Positions 28,565-39,264 of a stretch of DNA of 64,000 bases are shown in pieces. The notes below the pieces were generated by a model that ran no database searches, had not been told where the DNA came from, and saw only the letters and a list, made by a program, of their open reading frames with translations. Source of the DNA: Thermosynechococcus sp. CL-1 (GTDB lineage: Bacteria > Cyanobacteriota > Cyanobacteriia > Thermosynechococcales > Thermosynechococcaceae); contig NZ_CP040671.1 of NCBI RefSeq assembly GCF_008386235.1, positions 1,242,001-1,306,000 of the forward strand. The letters run 5' to 3'. Position numbers and translations under genes: made by a program. Numbering within the stretch: position 1 is the stretch's first letter; each line of letters starts with the position of its first letter.

Positions 28565-29437
28565 GTGAAAGTTATTACCATTTATCACAACAAGGGTGGT
28601 GTGGGGAAAACTACTGTTGCTGTCAACTTAGCGGCTGCCTTTCGTTGTCGGGAAAAGCGGGTTTTGGTCATTGACATGGACTCTCAAGCCAATACGACCT
28701 TTGCCACTGGCTTAATGAGTTTTCTGTTTGAAGAGGAGGATACACTGCGGGATGCTCATATCTTCCATGTGCTCAGATATGCCGATGAGTATCCCATTGA
28801 AAAAGTGGTTAGGAAATCCCAGTCTTTTAATCACCCAGAAATTGATGTTGTCCCTGCCCATATTGATTTAGTGAGCATTGAAACCCGTGATCTACTGAAG
28901 GAGATTGATGCCATTCATCTACAACTGCTTATGAAGTTAGAAGCACTCAAGGATGCCTACGATATTGTCATCATAGATGCACCGCCAGCTTGGGATCTCT
29001 ACGCCGAAATTGCCCTGATTGCCTCAGATTATCTAATTATTCCCTCAGATTTTAAGCCCTTTGCCAATCAAGGCCTAAAGTACGTCATGTCGTTTGTGAA
29101 AGATATTAATCGACGATTTGCAGACTTGCGGGTCAAGTTGGGTAAAAAACCCTTAGAAATTTTGGGAATTTTGCCCTCAAAAATTCATGGCCAGACCAAG
29201 AATTCAAGTAGGTTTATTGCTGTTCAAGAAGCAATTACGAATAAGTATCCTCTGAAAATTCTAGAGACAATTATCACAGAATGTGTTGATTTGTCCAGTA
29301 GTCTCAATCGAGTAATTACAGTTGGTGATAGTGAAATACCAGCACCTCAATCTATTTTTCGCTTTAAGCCCAATTCAAATTCGGCTCGTGAATTTAATCA
29401 TCTAGCAGATGAAATTAATTGGATGACGCAATCCTAG
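28565..29437 (+). CDS. ParA family ATPase
   Basis: Walker-type partition ATPase. The deviant Walker A KGGVGKTT lies at residues 10-17 and the switch and Walker B region DMDSQANTT and IIDAPP follow, so it should dimerise on ATP. It is 290 residues with no N-terminal DNA-binding extension. Codon use is more AT-rich than its neighbours and the gene has no HIP1 octamer. It begins 33 bases after clpB and ends 16 bases before the ParB-like gene, which makes the pair an operon. Roles can be DNA, carboxysome or protein-cluster positioning; none is shown. Confidence 0.85.
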   Translation: MKVITIYHNKGGVGKTTVAVNLAAAFRCREKRVLVIDMDSQANTTFATGLMSFLFEEEDTLRDAHIFHVLRYADEYPIEKVVRKSQSFNHPEIDVVPAHIDLVSIETRDLLKEIDAIHLQLLMKLEALKDAYDIVIIDAPPAWDLYAEIALIASDYLIIPSDFKPFANQGLKYVMSFVKDINRRFADLRVKLGKKPLEILGILPSKIHGQTKNSSRFIAVQEAITNKYPLKILETIITECVDLSSSLNRVITVGDSEIPAPQSIFRFKPNSNSAREFNHLADEINWMTQS

Positions 29438-29453
29438 TCAACCCTAAAATGCA

Positions 29454-30269
29454 ATGGTCAATAGCAAACGTATTCAATTGACAGCGATTGAACTGAGCCC
29501 TGACCTTGTGCCCGCAGATCAGGGAAGGATCGAGGAACTGGCTAGTTCAATTCTCAAAGCAGGTATCTGTTTTCCACCGCTAGTGGTGCGGCGTTTGGGC
29601 GATCGCTTAGCCTGTCATCGCTTCAAACTCTTGTCAGGTCATCAGCAGTATTATGCTGCCCAAAAAGCCAATCTTAAAGAAATCAATGCCCTGATTCTTG
29701 AGGAAAACGACACGCCAGAAATAGAAGCTGCCATCCTCAATCAAATTCAGCCTAACTCCGCAATTTCTGAGGTAACAGAAGAACAAAAGCAAGAACAAAC
29801 TACAGATCCTTTAGCTTTTGACTCACCAGCGAGCAACTTCAACGGAAATCTTACCAAGACACTCCTTCAGCAGCTTCTAGAGCAAAATCAAGCCATTTTT
29901 CAGTCCCTAAAAGAAATGGAGGCAGCTCTAGTAAACATCAATGCCAAACTGGATAGCTTACCACTGTCACAAGTGTCACTGTCTACACCAACAACAATGC
30001 TATCAGCCTCCTCGGCAGATCGCAACCAACCTCAGTTAAAAATACGCTTGCTTAATCAAGGTTCCGAAGCTGAAATCCAACAGTGGCTTATAAATGCAGG
30101 AGTAAGTAAAAAAAGCAGTCGAAAATATATCAAAAAGATTATTGAATCTCGTACTCAATCTCCCTTTCAGTCTCTCATTCATCTTAAAGAAATTTTGAAA
30201 CTGAAGTCTCAGACCCTTGCAAAACTCGAAAAGTGCCCTGTACCAGCAAGTTTGAGTTTTCCTCTCTAG
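29454..30269 (+). CDS. ParB-like protein with helix-hairpin-helix C-terminus
   Basis: 271 residues. The N-terminal ParB/Srx-like domain (about 10-85) has ASSILKAGICFPPLVVRRLGDR but replaces the catalytic GERR box with LSGHQQYYAAQKA, so the CTP-binding step of chromosomal ParB is doubtful. A glutamine-rich coiled-coil (about 125-165) follows. The C-terminus (about 205-258), with a helix INAG then YIKKIIESRTQSPFQSL and ILKLKSQTLAKLEK, matches the double-helix-hairpin-helix pattern of DNA-binding proteins such as ComEA. It would pair with the upstream ParA. The stop overlaps the convergent chrA stop by 3 bases. Confidence 0.7.
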   Translation: MVNSKRIQLTAIELSPDLVPADQGRIEELASSILKAGICFPPLVVRRLGDRLACHRFKLLSGHQQYYAAQKANLKEINALILEENDTPEIEAAILNQIQPNSAISEVTEEQKQEQTTDPLAFDSPASNFNGNLTKTLLQQLLEQNQAIFQSLKEMEAALVNINAKLDSLPLSQVSLSTPTTMLSASSADRNQPQLKIRLLNQGSEAEIQQWLINAGVSKKSSRKYIKKIIESRTQSPFQSLIHLKEILKLKSQTLAKLEKCPVPASLSFPL

Positions 30270-31495
30270 GCCGTGCCAGTTAACCATTGGCCACCGCATA
30301 ATCCAACTGTTGCTCCCACAGCAAGGGCGATCGCTGGGTGCCATTTGAGGCGCGTAATCGCTACAAGGGAAAAGACCAAGAGCACGCTATTGAGAATGAG
30401 ACTGACGGGCTGATCGAGGTGGAGAATGGCAGGCGCAAGGTTAATGGCTGCTGACAACACCATACCCACCACCGCAGGATTGACCCCTGCCAAAAATTGC
30501 TTCACCCGTTGGAGATGCTTCACCACTTGATAGTAGTGGGCAAGAGCAAACATCAATAATAGGGAGGGCAAAAATAAGGCCACCGTTGCCAAAAAAGCAC
30601 CACCAATACCAGCAACACGGAATCCCGCAAAAGTGGCAATGACAGCGATCGGCCCTGGGGTCAATTGACTAATAGCCACACCATCAATAAATTCCTGCTG
30701 CGTCAGCCAATGTAACTGATCGATCAACAGTTGTTTCAACACGGGGATCAGGACAAAGCCACCACCAAAGAAAACAATGCCCACTTTGAGGAAGGTAAGC
30801 ACTAGGGTCAGCCACTGAACGGGTTGAGAAGAGGCAGTGGCCATTTGGGCAGCTTGGTGGGGTAAGGTCTGGATCGCTAGGGGTAAGCCAACGAGGGCGG
30901 ATTTTTGGGAAGTTTGGAGTTTTGTGGTTTTTGTCGGTGGGCTGAGTTGGAGAATGAGACCAATAATGCCACCACTGCCAAGGATGAGCAAGGGATTAAT
31001 GTGGGTCAAACTGCCGAGACAGGCCGCAATGGCGATCGCGATCGTTACCGTCGAGCGCACAGACTTTTGCCCCATTGACCAGACTGCTGCCAAGATGATG
31101 CCAATGACCACTGGCGTTAGCCCCGCTAGGGCACCTTGCAACGAGGGAATCGTATGAAACCCAAAATAAAGCCAAGATAGTAAAATCACCGCCACCACAG
31201 ACGGCAGCAGAAAGGTCAGACTACCCAACAGACCACCCCAAAATCCATGGAGGCGATAACCAATAAAGAGCGCCGTATTGACTGGGAACGATCCTAGGAT
31301 TTGGCTGAGGGCAACCCCGTGCAGAAATTCATCAATGGCCAAGAGCCGCCGTCGCTTAACAAACTCATTTTCCATGAGGGCGATCATGGCAATTCCACCG
31401 CCAAAGCCAATACTGCCCAGTTTCAGAAATACAGCGGTCATTTCCCAGAGATTCAGAGGCAGGGGGGACGACGACTTTTCCTCGGACTCCAGCAT
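30266..31495 (-). CDS. chrA: Chromate transporter ChrA, two-CHR-domain form
   Basis: Membrane transporter of the CHR superfamily; family members export chromate or related oxyanions. The gene has two homologous CHR halves: FGGGIAMIALMENEFV in the first and FGGGFVLIPVLKQLL with QLTPGPIAV in the second, each with about six membrane segments. The first half lacks a PGP motif (SQILGSFPVN). 409 residues. The ATG start at 31495-31493 lies just beside AT-rich sequence; no regulator is adjacent. Actual substrate unproven. Confidence 0.9.
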   Translation of the reverse strand: MLESEEKSSSPLPLNLWEMTAVFLKLGSIGFGGGIAMIALMENEFVKRRRLLAIDEFLHGVALSQILGSFPVNTALFIGYRLHGFWGGLLGSLTFLLPSVVAVILLSWLYFGFHTIPSLQGALAGLTPVVIGIILAAVWSMGQKSVRSTVTIAIAIAACLGSLTHINPLLILGSGGIIGLILQLSPPTKTTKLQTSQKSALVGLPLAIQTLPHQAAQMATASSQPVQWLTLVLTFLKVGIVFFGGGFVLIPVLKQLLIDQLHWLTQQEFIDGVAISQLTPGPIAVIATFAGFRVAGIGGAFLATVALFLPSLLLMFALAHYYQVVKHLQRVKQFLAGVNPAVVGMVLSAAINLAPAILHLDQPVSLILNSVLLVFSLVAITRLKWHPAIALAVGATVGLCGGQWLTGTA

Positions 31496-31647
31496 GGCTT
31501 GTTCCCTCGCGATGGCTGTAGCTAATTATATTTTCTTATATTGCCATATAGTTAAACAACAAACAAGAGGGGGTAACGGCAATTGTGGATAAGGTAAAAA
31601 ATGTGAAACAAACCTTGACAGGGTTTTGGCGCTTAATTTAGGATTTT

Positions 31648-31665
31648 GGCTAAATTATATTAGCC
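31648..31665. repeat. Inverted repeat GGCTAA/TTAGCC
   Basis: Six-base arms around the 6-base loop ATTATA, located 28 bases before the small AT-rich ORF. Could be an operator or a degenerate site; too short to be decisive. Confidence 0.35.
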
Positions 31666-31692
31666 ACAAAACTTCTTGCAAAAATTTAGACT

Positions 31693-31905
31693 ATGCTCGA
31701 CAAGTTCTCTAAATCACCGACCTACCTAAAGACTATGACCGCTATTGGCATCGTGGGTCTAATTTTTACTCTAATTGAAGAAAAAAGTAGTGAAAAAAAA
31801 GGAGATACAACGGCTGTAGAAGAGGCTAGGAAACTAAGGGAGTTTATTACCAAAGCTACAGCACGGAATTTAATTAAATTGCTTTGGAATAATAACAATC
31901 CTTAA
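31693..31905 (+). CDS. Small AT-rich ORF with one hydrophobic segment
   Basis: 70 residues, start ATG 31693. Residues 14-27 (TMTAIGIVGLIFTL) are moderately hydrophobic; the rest is lysine- and glutamate-rich and helical. The coding sequence is much more AT-rich than its neighbours, which fits acquired DNA. A TTGACA at 31615-31620 could be a -35 element. I know no homologue and it could be spurious. Confidence 0.4.
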   Translation: MLDKFSKSPTYLKTMTAIGIVGLIFTLIEEKSSEKKGDTTAVEEARKLREFITKATARNLIKLLWNNNNP

Positions 31906-31929
31906 GAGTTAAGGAACCCTGTCCATCAA

Positions 31930-32421
31930 TCAAGGCGCCAAGTACTGTATCTCTACAGGATCATTGACCTTAAGTCCCAATTCAGCGGCGCGGCCACCCG
32001 CCAGCTCTAAAACGGCATCCACGGGAATCCCGGATTCGTAGGTGGGGCAAGGGAGTGTTTGACAAGGGGGAGCTTCGGGGGCGATCGCCACTACTTTACC
32101 GTCCCTGAGAAAAATCAAGTCAAGGGGAATAAGGCAGTTCTTCATCCAGAAGCTGGCCACTTGAGGCGGAGAGATGGGAAACAGCATCCCGCGATCGCCC
32201 GGCAATTCAGGACGAAACATCAAGCCCAACTGCTGCTGTGCCGGCGTGCGCGCCACTTCCAACTGAATCCATGTATCGTGAATGCGTGCCTTGGCCGTAA
32301 TGGGTAGATATTGCGGAATGCCGCGAACCATTTGCGGGGGTGCGGCCGGATCCCCTTGGCTCAGACTTTGACAGCCCAGCAGTAACCCCAACGTGACCAA
32401 TCCCAGAACCAACCCGCGCAT
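31930..32421 (-). CDS. DUF192 family lipoprotein
   Basis: Exported protein of the DUF192 family, function unknown. The N-terminus from M at 32421 (MRGLVLGLVTLGLLLGC) has a lipobox LLGC, so it is probably lipid-anchored. Core elements LGLMFRPELPGDRGMLFP, SFWMKNCLIPLDLIFL and VDAVLELAGGRAAELGL match the family. Another ATG at 32442 would overlap the upstream regulator's end by 20 bases; the 32421 ATG follows it by one base. It is co-oriented with, and tightly linked to, the response regulator. Confidence 0.88.
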   Translation of the reverse strand: MRGLVLGLVTLGLLLGCQSLSQGDPAAPPQMVRGIPQYLPITAKARIHDTWIQLEVARTPAQQQLGLMFRPELPGDRGMLFPISPPQVASFWMKNCLIPLDLIFLRDGKVVAIAPEAPPCQTLPCPTYESGIPVDAVLELAGGRAAELGLKVNDPVEIQYLAP

Positions 32422-32422
32422 C

Positions 32423-33121
32423 TTACGCTTCACGGAGAACATAGCCCACTCCTCGCACTGTGTGAATTAACCGTTTTTCGCCATCGGGTTCAATCTTCAA
32501 CCGCAGATAGCGAATATAGACTTCAATGACGTTGGATTCTCCCAAAAAGTCATAGCCCCAGACATTTTCTAAAATTTGCTCACGGGTAAGGACTTCGCGG
32601 GGATGCTCCATGAGAAACTTCAGTAGTTCATACTCCTTCATCGTTAGATCGATCGTGCGCCCATTGCGCTCCGCCCGCCGCGTCAAGAGATCAAGGGTCA
32701 AATTATCAAATCGCAACACCTCACTTTGGGTGACTGGCGGCTTCAGATAAAGCTGAATCATTTGCAAAAAGGGCTTGGGACTATAGGGCAGCAGTAGGTA
32801 ATCATCGGCACCCGACTCCAGCACCGCCACCCGATCCTCTAGGCGATCGCTCTCCAGCATCAGTAGAATTGGCAAACTAATCCCCTGCTGGCGCAACCGC
32901 TGGCACAACTCCATACTGTTGAGCCGCCCCAAATAGCGGTCCATGATGATCAGGGCAGGCTGCCATTCTGCGCAGGCCAAGTGACATTCCTTTTCCGTTG
33001 TTGCAATCACAGGGTCATAGCCTGCGGCTTGGAGGTCTTGCCCCATGCGCTGTGACAAGGGGTTGTCAGCGCAGACCAAAAGTAAACGTGAAGGGGGAGA
33101 ATTTAGCTCCATCTCAATCAT
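32423..33121 (-). CDS. OmpR-family response regulator with atypical receiver (NblR-like)
   Basis: Receiver (about 12-125) followed by a winged-helix DNA-binding domain (about 135-232; MKEYELLKFLMEHPREVLTREQ and GVGYVLREA). The acidic pocket is degenerate: CADN replaces the usual DD/DE, the phosphoacceptor position is kept in IMDRYLG, and the conserved Lys before the Pro is Leu (DDYLLLPYSPKPF). Such phosphorylation-independent receivers are known in NblR, the regulator of phycobilisome degradation, so that is my best guess. It is followed directly by the DUF192 gene and could share its transcript. Confidence 0.8.
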   Translation of the reverse strand: MIEMELNSPPSRLLLVCADNPLSQRMGQDLQAAGYDPVIATTEKECHLACAEWQPALIIMDRYLGRLNSMELCQRLRQQGISLPILLMLESDRLEDRVAVLESGADDYLLLPYSPKPFLQMIQLYLKPPVTQSEVLRFDNLTLDLLTRRAERNGRTIDLTMKEYELLKFLMEHPREVLTREQILENVWGYDFLGESNVIEVYIRYLRLKIEPDGEKRLIHTVRGVGYVLREA

Positions 33122-33175
33122 CCCTTATGAAGATCTTACTTTCAGCTTATGCCTTGTGGGAAAATGTTCAAAAAT

Positions 33176-33249
33176 GCGCCCGTAGCTCAGCGGAATAGAG
33201 CACTCGCCTTCTAAGCGATTGGTCGTTGGTTCGAGTCCAACCGGGCGCG
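33176..33249 (+). tRNA. tRNA-Arg(TCT)
   Basis: Acceptor strands GCGCCCG and CGGGCGC, discriminator G. The anticodon loop CTTCTAA carries TCT (reads AGA/AGG). D-arm GCTCAGCGGAATAGAGC and T-loop GGTTCGAGTCC are present. The outermost anticodon-stem pair is mismatched (C-T). CCA is not encoded. It precedes pyrH by about 50 bases. Confidence 0.95.
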
Positions 33250-33268
33250 TCTAACCTGCTATCGTTGA

Positions 33269-34565
<1,297 letters not shown>

Positions 34566-34566
34566 G

Positions 34567-35214
34567 CTAGGTGCCCGGCGAGTGCCGCAGTTCGGGACTC
34601 AGGTGCGATCGCTCCGCAAGGGCAAGGAGCAATGGCCCACGGGAGGTATATTCGACAATACTGACACTGGCTACTGGGGCAGCAATGCGATCGCGAAATC
34701 GTCCCACATCAATACCCAGAAGACCACAGAGCATAATCCGAATTGTGGCCTTGTGGGAAACCAGCAGAACATTGCCGTCGGGATACTCCCGCTCAATTTC
34801 TAGGAGAACGGCATTACTGCGGTAGTAGATGTCAATCCCCCGCTCACCCCCTGTGGGCGCATTCCAGCCCGGATCCGCCAGCCAGCGCACATAGTCATCG
34901 TGGAACTTGGCATTCACCTCTTCCGGGGAGAGGCCTTCCCACTGACCATAGTAAATTTCCCGCAGACCATCGCGAACCTGCATCTGGAGACCGACGCGAT
35001 CGCACAAAAACTGTGCCGTGGTTCGCGTGCGCAACGTGGGACTGACAAAGACGGCTTGCCAAGGCAACTGAGCATAGTGTTCGGCAAAGGCCTCAGCCAT
35101 CGCTAGACCGGCATCCGTTAAGGGTGGATCCAGTTCTCCACAGTAGGCATTGGCGCGACTAAAGCTAGTTTGCCCGTGGCGCAAGAAATAGAGTGTTAAG
35201 ACCACAACCTTCAC
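34567..35214 (-). CDS. Histidine phosphatase family protein
   Basis: Branch 1 histidine phosphatase (phosphoglycerate-mutase fold). The RHG motif is LYFLRHGQTSFS, the second catalytic His is in LLVSHKATIR, and RTRTTAQ and EIYYGQWEGLSPEEV fill the substrate pocket. 215 residues. The member could be a 2-carboxy-D-arabinitol-1-phosphatase or a phosphoserine phosphatase-like enzyme; the sequence alone does not say. It is convergent with frr. Confidence 0.88.
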   Translation of the reverse strand: MKVVVLTLYFLRHGQTSFSRANAYCGELDPPLTDAGLAMAEAFAEHYAQLPWQAVFVSPTLRTRTTAQFLCDRVGLQMQVRDGLREIYYGQWEGLSPEEVNAKFHDDYVRWLADPGWNAPTGGERGIDIYYRSNAVLLEIEREYPDGNVLLVSHKATIRIMLCGLLGIDVGRFRDRIAAPVASVSIVEYTSRGPLLLALAERSHLSPELRHSPGT

Positions 35215-35257
35215 CCCATACCGCTAGGGGCAGCATAGTCGAGGGGCACAAAGCTCG

Positions 35258-36427
35258 TCAACGCTGAGTCGTGTCCAATACACTCAATGTAACGCCTTGG
35301 TAATAATGCCCCAAAATTTGGTCGTAGGTGTAGCCCTGTAATGCCATACCGTAAGCCCCCCATTGACTCATGCCCAAGCCATGACCGTGACCTCGGCCAG
35401 TCATTGTAAAGGCCACTGGCACACTGTGCCCCCCTTGACTGGCCACATTGCCATACTCTGGCGTAATTGTCAGTAGGGTACTGCGCAATCCCAACACCCG
35501 CCGTAGTTCACTGCCTGAAATGGTGCGGCTACCCGCTGTGCCCACCACTTGCACTGCCATGACTCGCCCTTGGGGGGACAATTGCAAGGGGCGAAAGCCA
35601 ACGATGGTACCAATACCGGGGAGGCGTTGTTGCAGTTGTGCCGCGGTGAAACGCACCGTCCACTGAAAGTTGGGGGAGACTTGGTCAAAGTCAGGGGTAC
35701 CGCGCAGGTAGGGAACGGCATTTTGCCAAATGTGCTCTGAATTTTCAGTGTGACCCCCTGAGGAGGCATGGAAGACGGCTTCAATGATTTGGCCATTGTA
35801 GGTGAGCACTTGACCGCGGGTGGCGGCAACGGCAGCTAGGGTACTGGCGGTTTCTGAACTGACCCCCGGATACACCTGATGGGTGACGGTGGCACCCACA
35901 TCAAAAAGACTACCGGGACGACGGCGTTCGCGATCGCGCCGAAAGAGGACAAAGGAACGGGAGGCCACCGCTTGAGCTTTGAGGGCTTCCAGCGGCCAAG
36001 AGGGATACATTTCCTTACCAACGACACTGGGCAGATACTCCTCTAAATCCACAAGGTTGATGACGATCATCCCCTCACTGGTACTCACCAATTGCAACCG
36101 CCCGCGATACCAGCGATCGCCCACCCGGACGAGGCCATTGTCTCGAGGTTCGAGGAAAACTTGCCGCCCCCGCACACCCCCTGCTTGTACCCCCGCCCCC
36201 GTCAGAACCGCCGTAATATTCTGCTGCGGTGCCACTGTCAGCACCCGACCCGCCTCATCCCGTAATTGCGCTGGGGTGGAGCTACTAATTGTTACTTGAC
36301 GTACCCGATCTAAAACCGCGACCCGCAATTCCACTGCTGCGGCCGTCAGTTGTAGGAGCAGGCTGATCAAGCAGCCAAGACCCAGCGACTGCGACAGAAG
36401 ACGCCAACGCACAATGAGGTAAGGCAT
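35258..36427 (-). CDS. SpoIID/LytB domain protein
   Basis: Exported member of the SpoIID family, which in Bacillus is a lytic transglycosylase of peptidoglycan. A signal peptide lies at residues 1-30. The SpoIID domain contains VVGKEMYPSWPLEALKAQAVASRSF, with the catalytic-type Glu in KEM, and ends with the signature RGHGHGLGMSQWGAYGMAL and ILGHYY. 389 residues. Non-sporulating cyanobacteria use these for wall remodelling, and the role here is inferred. Confidence 0.9.
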   Translation of the reverse strand: MPYLIVRWRLLSQSLGLGCLISLLLQLTAAAVELRVAVLDRVRQVTISSSTPAQLRDEAGRVLTVAPQQNITAVLTGAGVQAGGVRGRQVFLEPRDNGLVRVGDRWYRGRLQLVSTSEGMIVINLVDLEEYLPSVVGKEMYPSWPLEALKAQAVASRSFVLFRRDRERRRPGSLFDVGATVTHQVYPGVSSETASTLAAVAATRGQVLTYNGQIIEAVFHASSGGHTENSEHIWQNAVPYLRGTPDFDQVSPNFQWTVRFTAAQLQQRLPGIGTIVGFRPLQLSPQGRVMAVQVVGTAGSRTISGSELRRVLGLRSTLLTITPEYGNVASQGGHSVPVAFTMTGRGHGHGLGMSQWGAYGMALQGYTYDQILGHYYQGVTLSVLDTTQR

Positions 36428-36464
36428 ATTCTACTCCTCAGGTAGGCGGCAATGGTGACGATGC

Positions 36465-37214
36465 CTAGCGGTGCTCGCGCAGACCACTCCAACCAATGGT
36501 AATAAAGCCCACTGCCAATAGAAAACTACGAATGCCTACCCTTAGACGATTCACAAAGGCTTCCTGTTGCGCTCGATTCACCGCTTCTTGTTGCTGGTTG
36601 CGGATGCGCTCCCGTGCCTGACCCGCTTGTTTATCAAGGGCTTGGGGGTCTTTTTGTAACTGCTCGAGAATCGCCCGTTGATCGGGGGGGAGTTGATTGC
36701 TTTTCAGGAGTTGCTCCAGTTGACCGCTACTGGCCAGTTGTTTAATTTGCTGCTGTTCCTGCTCAACCCGAATTTCTGCCTGTGCCGCCTCTTGATTGAT
36801 TTGGTTGACCGCCTGTTCCATAATTTGCCCCGTAATCGATAGGTAGAGGGGAATCCCCAGCAGGCAGAGCAATCCTAGCAAACTCGAGAGGACAAAGACC
36901 CAAAATCGCCAATCCTTGAGGGCAGGTTCCCCCGGCTCCGGCTGCGTCGTACTGCCAGAAACCGCTTGAATCCAAAAGCCAGTGTAGATAAAGACAAACC
37001 CAATCAAGGGGGTGGCACCGCGCTCAATGAATTGGTTGACGACCGTGAGTTGCCACTGGCTGTTATTGAACTGGGGAGTAATAAAGAGGATACCCCACTC
37101 GACCAAGAAGGTGAGGAGCAGGATGATTCCCACCAGTTTTAGGAACTGAGCCGCCAAGGGGACAGGTCGCTTGGTTGATTTGGAAGCGGTCATGGACTGT
37201 GAGTGACTCGTCAA
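36465..37214 (-). CDS. Four-TM membrane protein, HpsJ-like (tentative)
   Basis: Predicted segments at about 25-46, 70-92, 103-129 and 226-245 with a long glutamine- and glutamate-rich coiled coil between the third and fourth (EQEQQQIKQLASSG, then QLQKDPQALDKQ). The pattern resembles cyanobacterial HpsJ-family proteins linked to polysaccharide secretion, but I am not certain. 249 residues. Located between the SpoIID gene and glmU, with an envelope context. Confidence 0.55.
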   Translation of the reverse strand: MTSHSQSMTASKSTKRPVPLAAQFLKLVGIILLLTFLVEWGILFITPQFNNSQWQLTVVNQFIERGATPLIGFVFIYTGFWIQAVSGSTTQPEPGEPALKDWRFWVFVLSSLLGLLCLLGIPLYLSITGQIMEQAVNQINQEAAQAEIRVEQEQQQIKQLASSGQLEQLLKSNQLPPDQRAILEQLQKDPQALDKQAGQARERIRNQQQEAVNRAQQEAFVNRLRVGIRSFLLAVGFITIGWSGLREHR

Positions 37215-37407
37215 CTACTGCATCAACCTTACTGGATTTTGGTGCCGTTGATTCATCTTGGACCCATTGACTCGCCTATGGCGCTGCTATCTTTGGCTAC
37301 CGCAACCTTGGTATACTCCAATTGTGCATGGCGCTGATGCGGCTGGGCTGCTTCTCCCCAGTATTGCTCGTTCGCCATCCCTTTGCGCATTGAGGCACAA
37401 CAAATCC

Positions 37408-38757
37408 ATGGTCATTGTGGCAGTCTTAGCGGCAGGACGAGGCACACGGATGAAATCCTCGCTGCCAAAAGTTCTCCATCCCCTAGGTGGGCGATCGCTG
37501 GTGGGCTGGGTTTTGCACCAAGTTCAATCTCTGCAACCGCAACGGCAGTTTGTGATCATTGGTTATGGGGGAGACACAGTGCGGGCTGCCTTAGCGGATC
37601 AACCCCACGTGGAATTTGTCGAGCAGCGCGAACAACTGGGAACGGGTCATGCGGTACAGCAGCTTTTGCCCCACCTCAAGGACTATGAAGGCCATCTTTT
37701 GGTACTTAACGGCGATGTGCCCCTCTTGCGTGGCGAGACGCTAGCACACTTGCTCGCAGTTCACCAGCAACACAACAATGCAGCCACCATTTTAACGGCA
37801 CAAATTCCCAACCCCCAGGGCTATGGCCGTGTGATTTGTGACAGTCAGAATATCTTGAAGCAAATTATTGAAGACCGTGACTGCACCACAGCCCAAAAGC
37901 AAAACCGCCGCATCAATGCTGGGGTGTATTGTTTCCACTGGCCCCAACTTGCTGCTGTGTTGCCCTATCTCCAAGCCAACAATGATCAGCAGGAATACTA
38001 CCTCACGGATGCCGTCAATGCCCTCAGTCCTGTGATGGCGGTGGACGTGGAAGACTATGAGGAAATTTTGGGCGTTAACGATCGCGTGCAGTTGGCGGCA
38101 GCCTATCAAGTGCTGCAAAATCGCATCAAAACTGCTTGGATGCAGGCGGGGGTGACCCTGATTGATCCGGCCAGTACCACGATTGAAGACACCGTTGAGC
38201 TAGCACCGGATGTGGTGATTGAACCCCAAACTCACCTGCGCGGCCAAACCCGTATTGGCAGTGGTAGCATCATTGGCCCCGGCACTTTGATTGAAAACAG
38301 TGTTATTGGCGAACGGGTGACGGCTCGCTATGCCGTGATTAGCGACAGTGAGATTGGCCATGATACCCAAGTGGGGCCTTTTGCCCACATCCGCCAGCAA
38401 AGTCTGGTTGCCGATCACTGCCGCATTGGTAACTTTGTCGAGCTAAAAAAAGCGCAGTTGGGCAGTGACACCAAGGCCTCTCATCTGTCCTACCTAGGCG
38501 ATGCCACCTTGGGCGATCGCGTGAATATTGGTGCCGGCACGATTACTGCCAACTACGACGGTGTGCGCAAGCACCCCACCCATATTGGTAGCGGCACCAA
38601 GACCGGGGCTAATAGTGTTTTAGTGGCTCCGGTAACCCTCGGCGAAAATGTTACGGTGGCGGCGGGTTCAACGGTGACAGAAGATGTACCGGATCATGCC
38701 CTTGTCATTGCCCGCTGTCGTCAAGTGGTCAAGCCCAACTGGCACCCCAAAGCCTAG
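37408..38757 (+). CDS. glmU: Bifunctional UDP-N-acetylglucosamine pyrophosphorylase/glucosamine-1-phosphate acetyltransferase
   Basis: Makes UDP-GlcNAc for peptidoglycan. The uridyltransferase half begins [28 protein letters not shown], with the start ATG 37408; upstream codons to 37258 lack conservation. The left-handed beta-helix acetyltransferase half (about 230-449) shows hexapeptide repeats ([29 protein letters not shown]). 449 residues, normal. The catalytic His region is seen in [19 protein letters not shown]. Its stop overlaps the next gene's stop by three bases. Confidence 0.95.
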   Translation: MVIVAVLAAGRGTRMKSSLPKVLHPLGGRSLVGWVLHQVQSLQPQRQFVIIGYGGDTVRAALADQPHVEFVEQREQLGTGHAVQQLLPHLKDYEGHLLVLNGDVPLLRGETLAHLLAVHQQHNNAATILTAQIPNPQGYGRVICDSQNILKQIIEDRDCTTAQKQNRRINAGVYCFHWPQLAAVLPYLQANNDQQEYYLTDAVNALSPVMAVDVEDYEEILGVNDRVQLAAAYQVLQNRIKTAWMQAGVTLIDPASTTIEDTVELAPDVVIEPQTHLRGQTRIGSGSIIGPGTLIENSVIGERVTARYAVISDSEIGHDTQVGPFAHIRQQSLVADHCRIGNFVELKKAQLGSDTKASHLSYLGDATLGDRVNIGAGTITANYDGVRKHPTHIGSGTKTGANSVLVAPVTLGENVTVAAGSTVTEDVPDHALVIARCRQVVKPNWHPKA

Positions 38758-39086
38758 CCCGCCCCACAGCAGGGTTCAATGCCCAGCCGCCGCAGGAGCA
38801 GATCACTCACCGCATTAGCAACCGCAAACTCGCTATAGAAGCTTTGGGAAAAATCAAACTCTTGCAACTCCGTGACCAGAGCCAAGAGAATGCCGCCAAG
38901 ATCATGCTCCCCTTCCAGCCGCTGACGGCGGTACACTTGGGCGGCTCGCTGGGCGATCGCCAGATTCACAGCTTCCGGTAAATACTCGGTGTTGAGCCAA
39001 TCGAGAAGAGCTGCCTCCAACCATGCCGCATCCGCAGTGCAGTCACCACAGGGGGGAAGTTGAAGCGGCGGAATTGGGGTACTCAT
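38754..39086 (-). CDS. Conserved hypothetical protein with terminal cysteine motifs
   Basis: 110 residues, helical, with CGDC near the N-terminus and CCGAG at the C-terminus. The central part ([21 protein letters not shown] and [17 protein letters not shown]) is conserved-looking and normal in codon use, so the gene is real. The cysteines could bind a metal. No known function. It converges with glmU. Confidence 0.7.
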   Translation of the reverse strand: MSTPIPPLQLPPCGDCTADAAWLEAALLDWLNTEYLPEAVNLAIAQRAAQVYRRQRLEGEHDLGGILLALVTELQEFDFSQSFYSEFAVANAVSDLLLRRLGIEPCCGAG

Positions 39087-39140
39087 GGCAGAGTCCTAAA
39101 CTCGTCTGATTAAGTTCATCTTATAACTTGCAGTCAGCAA

Positions 39141-39212
<72 letters not shown>

Positions 39213-39264
39213 TAGTTCAGACGATTTTTAATCATATCTTGGTTTGCAGGCTTTTGTAAATCGC

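Noticed and set aside
37258..37407. N-terminal extension of glmU by 50 codons
   Set aside because: GlmU begins with [10 protein letters not shown]; the upstream part has Trp-rich, unconserved sequence.
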